Shown: positions 43,801 through 58,900 of the stretch, one piece after another
Position numbering within the stretch: position 1 is the first letter of the stretch
Layout of the letters: the number at the start of each line of letters is the position of its first letter
DNA from: Isoetes taiwanensis
Taxonomy: Eukaryota > Streptophyta > Lycopodiopsida > Isoetales > Isoetaceae
Length of the DNA stretch: 64,000 bases
NCBI GenBank assembly: GCA_021234155.1
Contig: JAJEKV010000003.1
Location: 19,516,386-19,580,385, forward strand
Reading direction: 5' to 3'
Position numbers and translations under genes: made by a program
Notes under the pieces: model-generated
Seen by the model: only the letters and a program-made list of their open reading frames with translations
Told to the model about the DNA's origin: nothing
Databases searched by the model: none

Positions 43801-45449
43801 AAACCCTCTCAACCGCAAACCTTGGTTACCTTTGAAATGAGGTTGATCATGACATTGGGTTCCTTGTGTATTATCTTGGTGACAATCTTCATAACAAGAA
43901 AGACAAACAAAGATTAGCAAAAGAAAAGTTCAGCAACTAAGGAATCCACTGGAATCGAATTTAAAGAAGGTTTTCGTACTCATCTTCTTCACGCTGGACA
44001 TCTTGAGTTCCCCCGCTTCCACCTTCGCATTTTAGAAATCACCTTCATGGTAAGAAGGTTGCAAATCTTCGCGAAATGCAGACTCTTCTATCATTGTCTC
44101 CAGAAGGTTCGGGATTGTGACAGTAAACATTTTCTAGAATTAAAGCAAACATCATCAAATAAGGAAAGAAATCTCAACAACAAATATGTAAGGTTCAAAT
44201 TACCCTAATCTATAGGAATTGATGTAGCCATATGTAACTGATCTTGTCCACCTTCTTCACCAAAGCAAACTCTATAGATTAATATGCATTTCAACATACA
44301 TGAAAATGAAATGCATCATGATCCTCAATTGGCCATGGTAGGCCATCTAGCACAAATTAAGCATTCTACTGAACTTGTTGGCTCTCGTTTGAATCAGACT
44401 TGCGGGATTGGGTCGACAAATTGCATCGTTAATTCTGTGAACAACCGCCAAAAATTTCAACACTCTAGAAAAACTTTGAGGCTGTGGAGTAGCATGGTAA
44501 CATCAAAATTAACTTCCGATTCTTGCACACACACGATGCATCGAAGCTTTCCATTCCGCCCATGTATTTAATTGAGAAATCTATAAAGAAAGAAATTCAT
44601 GGTATTTATACTCAAGAACTTCAAAACCGCTAAATTTACTTTCAAATTGTTTTCACAATATACGCTGCAACAATTCTCAAGACCAAAGAAGACTCTGACT
44701 CAACAACCCGTGACCTGATCACTGGTGGCAATTTCCGCTTCGATCGCCAACGTAATTTGGCTTCGTGAGGAAATGGCGAAGTGCTATGACGAGTTTAAAA
44801 TTTCAATTTGATCGTCCGGAAGACCGACCAAAGACAAGCGCCCCACATAAAAAGTTGAGTACCTTAATAAAAAACACACCCTTAGTTCATTCAAGGTCTT
44901 CATCACTTTAAATACATGGTTTGCCATAGATTACTGGAAACCGAGATACCATAATATCCAAAACACAATGCATAAATCAAGCTTCAATAATACTTAACCA
45001 AACACTTAAATATTCAACAATAGTTATATATCAAGTTATAAATCCCCTCTCTGGGTGATGGTTGTATGTGCTAATAAATCTGCAAGAGCAATACCATATG
45101 AAGGATTTTCTTGTACCTTTTGCATCATTTTCATGCCTACAAAAGGACTAGCCTAGGAAATATTTGACTGAGTTTAAAAAAGTGGTAAGAGTACTTTCCA
45201 TATTGGGAAGGTAAACCCAGTAGCGCCCACCTCTTTATATGATGGAGTACAGCTAACTTGTTTGACAAAATAACATGACGAAGGTTCGAGGTGGACTTTG
45301 CCTCCTGTTGTTGCAATAAATGTAACACTCAAAAATCCTACTATGCCCTTCAATGCTCTCAAATCGGTCAATACATGGACCCAACCAAATCGATCTATTA
45401 ACTTATTCAGTGAACCTTCCTTCGACTACCATTTTTGACGCGCTTCTTC
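43801..45449. other. 1.6 kb between family copy 2 and the peroxidase
   Basis: No recognisable genes. The first few hundred bases may contain the N-terminal exons of copy 2. The region upstream of the peroxidase (44880-45450) would hold its promoter, and I see no repeat in it. Confidence 0.3.
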
Positions 45450-45454
45450 CACCT

Positions 45455-45462
45455 TATATATA
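45455..45462 (+). promoter_or_regulatory. TATA box of the peroxidase gene
   Basis: TATATATA, in the context CACCTTATATATAC, lies 115 bp upstream of the peroxidase ATG, a normal distance for a plant gene with a short leader. Confidence 0.6.
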
Positions 45463-45515
45463 CTTCTTACAGTAGACTTGCAAAGCATCCGATTCTTTGT
45501 ATTTTTCATTCGTAG

Positions 45516-47009
<1,494 letters not shown>

Positions 47010-47051
47010 ATGATATACTAGAACCACCGTTGCTTCTTAAATTCACATTGT

Positions 47052-47057
47052 AATAAA
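47052..47057 (+). terminator. Candidate poly(A) signal of the peroxidase
   Basis: AATAAA 43 bases after the stop codon. Confidence 0.5.
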
Positions 47058-47435
47058 TTCATATTCATAGATATTCAAAGAATGTAAAAAGAGAACTGGT
47101 TTTCTAACATCTAATATAATAGTAAACTTGTACCTCTATCTAATCTATGCAATTCTAATTTAAGTAGATCCTCGAGGTCGATTCTCCTCAGACACCGTAT
47201 AAATGGGTAGAAGCCGAATTTCCAATTCTGGCTCTCTGGGGATGGTTTCATTTAACCGTTATGGGCATGCTCTGCTAGGAACGTCCCACATTGCCTCGTA
47301 TAAGCTTGTGCTCGATGTTGCCTCACATATATACACATAATCATAAGTATAAACATAGGTGTTTATCGTCTTTGCTCTAAGATCAAATATTTATCCAAGC
47401 ATTTCTTTATCTAACAGATCCATATCTCGTTTCAT

Positions 47436-47533
47436 ACTTCGATAAGTAAGTGTCTAGCTTTATTAGCATTGACCATCACTATTCACTTCGATAAGTAAGT
47501 GTCTAGCTTTATTAGCATTGGCCATTACTAGAA
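47436..47533. repeat. 49-bp tandem duplication
   Basis: ACTTCGATAAGTAAGTGTCT begins at 47436 and again at 47485. Both copies continue through AGCTTTATTAGCATTG(A/G)CCAT, with at least 44 of 49 bases alike. Non-coding, downstream of the peroxidase. Confidence 0.9.
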
Positions 47534-48043
47534 TATGGAATGCACTTCAAACTCAAGTTTTCCCATGATGAATAATATACTTACGGCATGTACAACCCCA
47601 TATGCTCCATTACGGCAAGAACTCGAGTTATATATGAATACTACTCACATGCAACCTTCTAATTGTGCCACCTGCCAATTGGGGTTAGTCAAGTAGGATG
47701 TAGTAGAACTGCAGTTTGAAATTAGTAACAACTTCATTGCGTTGAAGATTTTCTATTGTTGTGTCAATCTTAACTCAAGGAAAGTTGCATCAGCTTTTTA
47801 GTGCACCTATTTTTAGGGTCTCAAAAAATGTTGTGCAATGAACCGGAAATGCTTCTATATGAGAAAGGGGACTCAGGAAAACTTTGGATTGAACCAACCT
47901 GCGGAGCAGATTCAACCACTTCGAACTGCACAAAAGGAAGGTTGGTTGTAGCATTCTACATTTTGAAAATGAAACACTTCCAAAGGAACCTTATATCTTG
48001 GTCGATGGAATGAAAAAAATTCCAAATGGTTGAAACCCTCCAG
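47534..48043. other. Gene-free stretch
   Basis: Nothing recognised. The + frame 47801-48013 (70 codons) is not protein-like. Confidence 0.35.
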
Positions 48044-48057
48044 AGAAAGTACAATTT

Positions 48058-48199
48058 CTTTTCCTTTTTTTTTTTTTGAGGCACAGTTGGTGGCACTTGC
48101 ACCCGCACACATCTTTCACCTGATGGTAGTCAGTGGGTATTGAACCTGGTGGGTTTCACCCCAACCCAAGGCCTCACCACTAAGCCATCACTGCGATGT
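48058..48199 (-). mobile_element. tRNA-derived SINE with target-site duplications
   Basis: On the minus strand a tRNA-like head carries an A box TGGCTTAGTGGT (48187-48176) and a B box GGTTCAATACC (48146-48136), 41 bases apart as in pol III promoters. A short unique body ends in a run of 13 A (48077-48065). Flanking target duplications are AGAAAGTACAATTT (48044-48057) and AGAAGGTACTATTT (48200-48213), matching at 12 of 14 positions. SINEs are non-coding and move using LINE enzymes. The A-tail is compatible with an L1-type partner such as the LINE at 1-10076. Confidence 0.85.
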
Positions 48200-48213
48200 A
48201 GAAGGTACTATTT

Positions 48214-51200
48214 TGAGACCAAAAGTCTACAACAAGTCTACAACGAATATCTCGTGGTAATCAAAGGTTGTCATATAGCTTCTCTTCCTAGGTGTTACCG
48301 CATGAATAAGATATTAAAAACGACATTCTACATCTTTCGTATGAACCCAATGGACTGGGAAACCCATGTTGGCAGAGCTTCTTGCTTTTCGATGCATTCT
48401 CTCCTGCCCTCTTTTCTTGACCCAGTAAAGTAAGTGGTGACAGGCGATTAAAGAAAAAGAAGCAACTCCCGTTACATTAGAATCTCTATCTTCATTTTAT
48501 TCTAATCTTGTACAGACGGCCACCATAGTGTCATTCCATGTCCCCCTTTGGGAAGCACCATTCTCTTTATTATCCTGATTCAAGAATATGACTGATATGA
48601 AGAAGAATATGGCTGATATGAAGTATTGGTATGTGCATCTCTTTGATTACCTCTTCGTATCCTCCTTTTTCTCAAGTAAGGTTTGATGATTCTACCGCCA
48701 AACCTTACCCTGTGGAGACCATTTGATCTCTTCCTGGTCCGCACATCAATTTCTCTATAGGTATAGATGGCATCCCTTCGTTCTTTGTGGTCTCGACTAC
48801 ATTACCAATCCCTATTCGCACTGCAGTAGGTTAGCCCAATATCAAATGCTATGAGAAAGAGTATACAATCGCATTTTCAATCGTGAATCTATCATGATTG
48901 CTGTGCCTCACATGCCAGATCCCTGATCACCTCATGTTGTGTATTAATCTCTATATCGTGTGGGGCTAAGCGTCATTTGGGAAAGAATCCCTGCAGGAGT
49001 CAAGTCGGTCTCCTAGTCTTGTATTTATGCATATCAATCGAAGAGCTTGGGGATACAACCCCCTGCCTACTTAGGTATTGTGTGGATATGCAGGAAGAGG
49101 TTCTGCGCCAGTCGAGGGTCATTAATGTAATGATGCGAAGGTGCAGACACACATTTCGCAAATCACATAGCCACGAGAGCGGCATGTACCTAGCCGGGGA
49201 TAGATGTAAACCTGCCACTATGTACCTTTCTTGTGGTTGACAAGGATAATTAGTCATTAGTCATGTCTGTATGTCAACACTAGTCACCGGACAATATCAT
49301 CTAGGTCTCTCTCCACCTTTAGATGCGCAGACCATGCATGACTCGAGATCTAAAAGATGCAACATAGTCGTATGATGTGAGGATATCATGTATAATACTC
49401 TGAGAAGGGAAGATGAAAAAGAGAATCAATCCTCTTCTCCCTTACTCTCCTATTATTATATGAATACGGGGTTCAAGATAGAGAAAGATCAAAGCACCCA
49501 GTTTCTCTCATATACATCACTCGAATCCGTGTTCATGCTCTCAGCTATTTTGCATATTTCCTCTGAAACGAGAACAATCCATATACAAGTATTATTAACC
49601 ACGGGATTTAGTGAGCGATGTCAAATTTTACTATGGATCGCATGTCTCGCTTCTTCACCCGTTAAAGTGCCTATTGATACCAGTTCATATTTGGTCATGC
49701 GAAGCTTATATAGAGGTACCTATAGTTGGATTCATAATCTCGGTAGGGATTCCTTTAAAATTTGGATTCCTCTATTTATTAAATAAGCATATAATGTATG
49801 AACAATAGACTTTTGCCAATTCAACTTTCTAAAATCGAATGCAAAAAATAATAATTTATCCCCATATTTATCTATGAAAATCTCCTATTGCAGAGTAGCT
49901 CCAATCAACATGTACCTTGAAATGCCCTATCTACTGGCCGCTGTATCCATGCTTAAAGAGCTCAAATATAGCAGCCATCATAAGTTGGTCATACATCTAT
50001 CTCTTCTGCTTGTCATATCTTCTCCCCCATCATGGGTTTGCTTAATAAGCTCTAGTAGCTCAACCCATAAATTAGTGCCAACTATGTCTGAGTGATAAGA
50101 TCAGAACGTCACTGAATCTATCACATGTTATTTATACCTAACCACATGTGATATTTATTAAATCCAAGCTTGAAACACCTCCCAAGGTAGTAAGGATCAC
50201 CTTCTTATGCCCATTGTAGGTTAGTGATGAGTAATTTTGCTTGTGACGAGCAAATTTATATACAATAGATGGGTAATGATCGAATCAAATAGTGGCTTCC
50301 ATGCGACATTTGCTCGTTATAAAGCCCCACTAAGTGCAGGTGTATATCTTCAATGCCATCATAAGCTTCCTTCAATGCCATCACCAACTTCCTTGGTTTT
50401 TTTTTTTAACGTCCTTTTTTATACTATTTCTGGACATGGATAGATATTATTACATACATGCCTACATTCTCTACTTAATACTTAAAGCAGATATTAGATA
50501 TTGTTATGACATGAAACACATTAGCATAACCTTTATATGATAGAACATAAATTGTCATTACCACATACACACATGGAACATATATTTATTCATGTCCAAG
50601 CACTTTGTTCAAGAGCATAGACTATTACCCATGTATTAGACTATTACCCATGTACTGAAGATAAGCTATTACTCGTGGGATTGGAGCAATCTGTATTGCC
50701 TTTTTAACACCACCTTTTTCATCACCTAAATATACTCTACACATACACCTTATTTGTTACATGACCAGGTCCGATATTTAAGGCCATTGACAAACCAGTT
50801 GTGGACAAAATATATGTTCATGTTAAAAACTTAAGCATTGTTTGTTCCGCATGACCATTAGTTTTTTTTCAGTGCTCATAGCTTACTAAACGCAGTTCTT
50901 GACCTTGTTTTAATATGTTTCATTAAAGAGAGTCTCTTTCAGTCTCCTGTTTCAACAGCGCATACATATTACATGTAACAAAACACCACATTCCAACGCC
51001 CATAAAAACCATAATATCCAGTTATGTTAGCAATATATATACTGGCTTTAAGCTTCCCCTTCCTGTTCATTTTCCCAAGAAGATGCCAAACACCTTGAAA
51101 TTTCTTTCCAATCATTATTGAAGTGTGTAGAAATTATCTAAACCCTTACTTTGAAATACTAACACCAAATTGAATACTTGCCTGGATGTCGCAACTTCTC

Positions 51201-54200
51201 CGTGCCCAGCATAAATTGCGTGGAGGAGCTCCTTATAAGAATTTTCAATCACAATCATGAACATGATTGTGAAGGAATGGATCGAATTCTCGACCAAAGT
51301 AAACAAAGAATTATATAGCTTTAACAAAGTCAGCATCGACATAACTTATAAAGATTGCATTGAAAAGCAAGACAATTCAAATATGCAGTCGGTCAAAGAA
51401 TATGACAAAAACTTGCATGCTAAGGTGGTCAGCCCCAATATCATTGATGTGTTCCATCTGGCTAACCATCCAAGAATAGTTTGACTTGTCTTCAAGGCAA
51501 AAAGGTTGTTTATTAAACCTGCATGTTTTCTAGTAAGAAAAGATGTGGGAACATAAAAGAGGCGACCAAAGTAATTTGATACTTTACCCACTAGAAATGC
51601 AGTATCCTGGAAGGACAAGGTGTTGGCTTTACAATGTTTTGAGAAGATGCAAAAGGATGACCCAAATGCAGAAAATATTTAACATCGTTCCACTACCTAA
51701 ACAACTCCGAGAATCGCTTCAAATCATTCCCTGCACATCCCTACAGTCTCCTCCATAATAAAAATCGCTGATATATTTTACCTTAAATGTATATGCTAAG
51801 CTTGTTCTTTATATTGAGCATTCCAATGTTGTGATGCTTCTTCAGGAGTCCTGAATTCCCATATATGTGGCTTCTCTTCCTCACGCTTTTTAAGAATAGC
51901 CTGAAGATTAAACAAGGTATCGTCTCAAAAATCAGAAAGAAAGGGGTGGGCAGTATCCACGAGCTACCTGAGCTTCTGCAGTGGGCTTTGTTTTCAGAGA
52001 AAAACAATCGAATAGATCTGTCCATTTTGCTTTGCAATTGTCAAATGTGCCTTCGCGGTAATATTGTGTCATTTGATACACAGGGGCTGTAGACAGGAGC
52101 TTCATCAAATGCTGTCTACATAATAGTAGGACGAATACTAAAAGGCTTTCAATATTTTAATCACATACTAATGCAAAACCAGAAATTGAGCTGCGGCCGA
52201 GATGCTTACAGTAGCAGAAGTAAACCACATCTAGATATGGCGTGCAGGAGAAGGCGCGCTCTTTTGCCGGAGACTTTGGCGTTTCATCCATCACAACCCT
52301 AATTTTTGCAGAACAACTATTTCACTATTTGTGGGGATATTTAACTATTTGTGGGGAAGGAGACTTGTGGGCATAGTTATGGAAGCGAAAACGTAAAGTT
52401 CACCTAGGGTTCATTCGAGGAGCGAGCGAAAACTATGTACAGAAAAAAAGTAAATTTCTTACATAATTTAAGCAAGCAGGGAGCATTAAGCAAAAAACTA
52501 GTTTTTAGTCGGAAAATGTGAAGGATGCCATGGTTTTAAATAACCAAAGCCGAATTTTTTTTATATCGTAAATTGATTTCAACAGTAGGTCAGTAAGGGT
52601 TTCCCTAATTTGTCGCTCATTGCATTCTCTCTACTTATCCCACATTCTCGCCATATGATTTCTTTCCGTAAATGTGGATCAAGTTTTGAAGTTACTTGCA
52701 ATTCCACTTTTAGTTGCATTCGCTTTGAAACCCTCCTCCTCGTCTACTCTAGAACCGGAGAGGGAGATCATCACTCACATCAAAGCAAAAAATAAACGTA
52801 ATACTTGAACTTGAAGCTACAGTAAGCCTCCCCGGCTACATTTTCTCAATTATGACGTAAATGGATAGATATATCATGGCTATGGATAGAAAAACTGAGC
52901 ATTAGAAAGCAAAATACTTCAAAATCTTGATTCTTGATTTTTTCTTTGATTCTTTGAATGTTGATAGCAAGAGCAAGATTTAAATCCGCTAACTACTAAA
53001 TCCAAAGAAGTCTTGTTTCCTAAATCGTAAAAAATAGAGAAGCCTTGGCGCCAAATCTTGCAAAAGAACCGTATGAAAAGAAGGAGCCTAGCATGACGCT
53101 TGCAGTCTAGAGCATCCTGCACTTCCCAAACATGCTCAAATCCCACGGCCAATCCAGCTTTTAAAGTCTTACAGCGATTAATCTTTCCTAAACTCGTCCT
53201 TAAGAGCTTAGCTAAGGAACTATGGCGCCAAGAAGAACCTAGAGCGTAAAACAAGCATGCGTGCCCTGAGAAGAAAACCAACAGAACCTCGAAAGCAAAA
53301 CCCCTATGAAACTCCGAAAGCAAGATCATGAGATTCTACGCTAAGGGAAAAACAGAAAGCAAGAATGTTAAAAAATCGTAGCAAGAGATCAGTCTAAATC
53401 TTCTTCTAAACTGGCCAAAGTAATAATGCTAACACCTAGATGGCTCTTTCACCGAAGTGCTTCATGTATGGCGCCACCACAAACATCGAAGATCGGCTAT
53501 GGCGCTAATTCAAGAACAGAGGAAAGTCGAGAACCTACGCTAAATAATTGCTTTTTGTGCAGCCTGGCGACTGCAAACGCGGCTCCGCTACACAAGCAAA
53601 TTTCATAACAAAAGTGCAAAACAAGTCAAATTTTGAAATGTTAAGAGAATGGATATTTGAAACATAAAGGGAAATGGATATTTAAGTGTGGTACCAAAGG
53701 GCTTTGAATTTTGGAAAGGCTTCCGGCTTCAAACATAAACGTGATAATATGAATAGGAACATTAAGACAAATGGATACTTGATCGAAAATGAAGGTCGTG
53801 GAATTTTGTAGGGGTTGTAGAAAACTAAGTAAAGTTGTGGGGAATTATATAATGAATTACACATCCCCCTCGGATCAATCCACAAGAACAGCTGGAGTTG
53901 TCCAGGGCTGTGATAGTCTTACCCCCTGATTGATCCTCGCTTCTCCTGATCCCCATATGGGATCCCCTCCTCTGGATCCCTATAGCCAACGTGGATCCCT
54001 CTCCTCCCAGATCCCCCCGCGATGGAACCCTCCCTCTCGATCCTAAATTAATCAAGGCAGCTTAAAGGCTAATGACTACAGCTTCTAGACCATTTTGGCC
54101 TGATTAAGTAGCCGCTTATCATGGGCGCCACCCCGCCTCCACCGCTAATTCGATCCTATCCTCTAACCGATTCCGACCATCCAAGCATAGATCCCATCTG

Positions 54201-55274
54201 ATTCCGTGGAGGATCATGCAAGAAAAACCCATGTACCTTTGATTTTCCTATAAGGATTAAGTTTTTCAGGCAGCTATCAAGGCAGTTAAGGGGAAATTAT
54301 TCCCTCGTGGGATCGCCATGGATCTCATCCCTCCTGATCACACCTTCTTATCCCGCAATCTAGTGCAATAGCATCCTTGCGCCCGGCCCTGTGTGTTAGT
54401 CAATAATGCGTAGAAGGCTTGGCTTCTCACTTGACTCAAATAAGTAGTTTATGATGCCTAGTATGGCAGCCTTTAATGTACAAAGGATGCCTTGGGTTGA
54501 CTTCTTCTGTGGACTAATTTACCCTGGATGGGAAAGAAGAACTCATGCAGATAGATCCCCACGGGCGTAAATTAAAAAATTCCGGACGATAAAGTCAAAA
54601 AGTAATGATTTTATTGTTTAAAACATACTTCAATGCATTTTCTCTCACGCTTAAAGAAATGCCAAATCTTCTAAACCGCATGTTCCGCGGTTCACCAAGA
54701 AAAAGGGTCTGACCGGGCTTTTAATCCTTTTGGTCCTGTGGTTCCGCTTCTACCATTTCGCAGAATAGGATTGATCCTCCACCACAGCAAGCAAAAACTC
54801 GCTTCGGCCACGGCACCTGCATGATACATTTCCTCGGGTAAATTTTAGGTTCACATCCATAATGTGATGCTCGATCGGCAGGGATTAAAAGCCCGACACG
54901 CTTTATATGGGGTGGATTTATCCTTGGTCTTGCTAACTAAGTGGCTCTCAATGACAATGGAGACAAATAAAGATGCACATGGATATTGAAGTGACTTCAG
55001 ATGCTCTCTGTATCCACATCATAAGAGGGTGTTCTCCGTGGATTCTCCTCCCCGTGAAACAAGAAATGTTGTCAGCACCTCGCTTCAATATCCCCGCAAA
55101 TCTCGCGATACAAACTAAGGTATTTAAGCACAACAGTATAATGATCGTGTTTCTTTATCAAACTCTAACCCATGTGGTGAGAGCAAGTAGTAATGCAATC
55201 ATGATTTGGAGTAATGTCCATTGTTGTATACAACTGAACCCAACTGCAATAGAATCAAGAAGGTCTTTGTCCAA
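48214..55274. other. 7 kb without recognisable genes
   Basis: I read all frames and saw no family motif. The longest frames (minus 53329-52919, 136 codons; + 49388-49786, 132 codons) fall within chance expectation and have unlikely composition. Short tandem repeats: 21-bp period at 48582-48623, 19-bp period at 50618-50654, 20-bp period at 52321-52360. Region 53860-54060 is rich in GGATCC(C) words. Region 54060-54300 repeats ATCAAGGCAG(C/T)T. Confidence 0.35.
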
Positions 55275-55422
55275 AAATAACCAAGGTAAATGTGACAAAT
55301 GGAAGGAAATACATTTGCTGTCACAGTAATAAAGCTGCTTAGACATATGGCCATAACCTTCAAAAATCGTTTTTCCAATCTTTTGACAGACATCCTGAAA
55401 AGCCAGCAATAAGTACTTCTAA
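55275..55422. repeat. 145-bp direct repeat, copy 1
   Basis: It begins AATAACCAAGGTAAATGTG and runs through ACATTTGCTGTCACA, ACATATGGCCATAACCTTCA and GAAAAGCC..AAGTACT. The second copy begins 499 bp downstream. On the minus strand one 83-codon frame is open through copy 1 (55409-55158), but copy 2 is not open in the same frame. Confidence 0.75.
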
Positions 55423-55773
55423 ATTCATAGTAGAAATGGGTCAAAATTGTTGTAGAGTTGATAGTCAGTCAATAATTGCTAAATGCTAAATAAAGTGAGC
55501 GCTTCTAGATATTGTGAACCATTTATAAACCAGGATTATATTGACAAATTTCTAGATTGTTGCAAAATCCACCACCCATCATCCCCTTGGTTTCTGAGTT
55601 ATTTGCTTTTGATATAAGGTAAAAAGTGATGAGGAAACCTTTTAAATTCCTTGCATGCGCGTGATTTAGAATGACATGCAAACTCCTCCCAAATAAGATC
55701 CATTGTCCGGCCCAAGATAACTCATTGGGAAGCCTTCAGCTATTTACCTGATGATGTTAAAGCACCCATTTTG
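55423..55773. other. Spacer between the two direct repeats
   Basis: About 350 bp of AT-rich sequence with no coding frame or structural feature that I can recognise. Confidence 0.3.
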
Positions 55774-55918
55774 AAATAACCAAGGTAAATGTATCAAATG
55801 CAAGAAAATACATTTGATGTCACAATTAGAAAGTCATGACATATGGCTATAACCTCAAAAATCAAGCTCCATTCTTAAGGAGCATCCGCTTGAAAAGCTC
55901 AACGAAGTACTGCGGGTG
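55774..55918. repeat. 145-bp direct repeat, copy 2
   Basis: It begins AATAACCAAGGTAAATGTA and matches copy 1 over its length with scattered substitutions and small gaps (visibly around four of five bases alike). Confidence 0.75.
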
Positions 55919-58900
55919 TATTCAAAGAAATACTTGCCAAAGTATTAGTACTATGTTTCAACGATGTTACTGATCCCGAGCTAAAATTTTCTACAACAAA
56001 ACAAAACATGTATGTCATTGCAATCTACTTTAATTGTCTAATAACATAGCTTTGTAGCATGCATGTGTTGTCTTTGTTGAAATTCAATAGGCATGTGCTC
56101 ATGCATACAAGATAGTTCCAAATTCACTGTCCTCAATTTCATTCCAGATTCAATTTTAACCTAGTAATCTGCATCATTTTATCCATTAACAAATCAAGTG
56201 TGTAACTTTGCATTTCCACGACACAACCACATCTTACAAATACACTCAAAGAATTTCACTCAAATATACTAACTTACCTACATGTCTAAATCTGCTAATT
56301 CTGATAGAGGCAAACATGCAGAGCAAACAAGTAACCAAGCATGGAGACTAAATTTCAAAATTTTAACCAAGTAGATTTCGCTCAGACATGAAAGACAAAC
56401 ATGATCAAATATTCATTAACACCGCAACCCGTGATCAAAAGACATTAATAGTGTCCCAATCAACATTTACAATCACATAGGATTCGCGGGCAATTTTCTA
56501 GTATCTACATATCATAATATCTTAAATAATATGTCCGTGATTTCCGTGACATTTTATCCAATAAACCGAACCGCCTACCACTTCCAGAGCTCTCTCTCTT
56601 CATTGTGAAAATCCCTTCCCCTCGTGAAAGCAAATGCATAATGTAGAGAGCAATGACATAAACAAATTCCCAAGGTTTCAAACATGCCAAGCCTCGACAT
56701 GCTACTCATGGCGCCCTGCTTCGTTGTCCACGAACATCTCTATATATGTATATGTTTAAAGATTCGTGGATTGAATGTCCCTCCCATTGCCTCGCATAGA
56801 AAGCCATCATAAAGTTGGTAGGCCAATATAAAATGCCTTAGAAAAGGAGCCTACATATGCATTCTTGCAAGAATTGCCCTCAAATCTAAATGTGCCACTT
56901 TCTTATATTAGCAACTTCTCAAGTGTCTTCTCCCTACCAAGCTTCCTCCTTCCTCGACGTGAAAGGGCCCGCTATTACCACGAACCCGCATTAGGCAAAT
57001 GCATATCGGCGGGAACAGTCGTTCATCCGAAAAGACTTCAAGAATGTCAAACCCGGCTATCTCTAATTTTAATTCCTTTTAAGGGCTCATATCATCTCAA
57101 AGATGGTTCGGACCGTCTCAGCATTTTATTGAATGGTGTCTCTTGAAGCAAAACATTCTTACTATAGTAAACATTGGACTTGCATCTTTACGGTAGTCTC
57201 TTTTGACAAAGCACGCAAGAAACTTTGAAGTATCATTTGACCGGTCTGGCCGATGGGCTTATGGTCATATTATTGGTCACATCTTTCTTCAAACACCTTC
57301 TTTGATTTTTCCTCCTCGGTCTTTCCTAATCGAATCTTCATCAAGTAAATATAGCTCTTCATGCAGCATTTAGCCGTAGCCTCCTTTGTAGATTCTTGGT
57401 TCTCAAGTAATTTTGCCTCCCAAAGATGGGGGGCTCCTAGGACGCATGTGTATCCCTATTTGCAACGAAAATCGAGCTTGTTGATTGTCGCACTTTAAAT
57501 AAATAATATGTTCAAATCTTTTCAAAAGGAAGGTAAATTATACTATAAACACATGTCCGAGGAAAACACATTGATTAGCAGACACCCTATTTTGAGAGAA
57601 GACTTTCATTTCTACCATTTTAAGTGCTTCTCCTAACAAGGCTTCACACAAAGAAACGCCCTTCTTATTGGAGAGCTCAATTTCAGATTTCTTGTCTCAT
57701 AAGAGATTCATCACAATCAGAGTAGTTCTTTAAATCATTGTTTTACTTCCACCCCTTTGTGGAAATCCCCGAACTTTTTCTCGAAGTTTAGTAGGTATGC
57801 ATTCCGCATAATGCCGCTGGCAACACATCTTTTCGGCTTGGCCTCGACCGCAACACTGCATTCCCTTGATGTCGATGAACTTTGAGAACCTTAACGGGCC
57901 TCACCCGGTGCGTGCATCTCTCATCATCTAAATTTGTACATCCTCCATTTTGTTATACATCGCTGCCCTTCACATTTTCTCGACGAAGTGCTTAGATTTG
58001 AACCAAATTCTCAACAAGAGTCTTGGCATCCATCTTTCACCTTCTATATACATTTCTAGACTTGTTTTGTAATCTGCTGTGTGATGACTTTTCTTTCAGC
58101 ATCATACGCTTTTCTTCTCAAAATATTTGAATTGTTTCTAATATCCACATAACTAGATTTACTGTAAGTAAATTTGAAATGACAATTTTGAGCAATATTC
58201 AATCACAATTTGATGTTCAAGATGTGGAAACTACCGTGGGCTCACCGCAACGATGGAGGAAGCGTATCAATGCCACCACAAGACAACAATTGAGGGAAAA
58301 CCATAATCACGCCGCCAAAGTTGTTTAGGCTTGATACTCGAAATCCAGCCCAATGCCCAATCTCTAGAGCTGGCTAATCGATGTTTAATAGGTCTCCCTT
58401 CCTTAGTCTCAGTATTCTGATTTTTCACTTCCTTGCAAGTGGGTGAAGTACCTACTTCCTTTTTGTGGTTTGTCATCTAACCTCGGTACAGGAACTCTAA
58501 CTATCCTTCTTGGAAGCACCATTCTCATCTGTTAATTTTTCCTCTCTGCTCGCCATCGTGATCAATGCTTTCCGTGATCTCATAATCGAACCTTATAAAA
58601 CTCTACATCCAAAATTTCTATATTAGATTCCTGGCAAAATATTACCAAACATGTCATTATCTAATATGCCTTTCCTACTTTAAAGAGGCATGTTTTTGTA
58701 AGAAATGGCCCGCAGTAAAAGAGTAGTTGCCTGTAAAAATAACGTGAACAATAGACCCACTCCCTAGCAAGAATTAATTAATCGGTGGAATGGAATTCTC
58801 GCTTAGTATGAAATAGGTTCTTGGTTAGCCATAAAGTGAAAGTGATAAAGAAATGAGTGTGCCGAAGCTTTAGGCAGAACTTCTACCAATGTAACTACCT

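Noticed and set aside
52919-53329. 136-codon minus-strand frame rich in F, L and S
   Set aside because: No start context, motif or neighbour. Likely chance or antisense.
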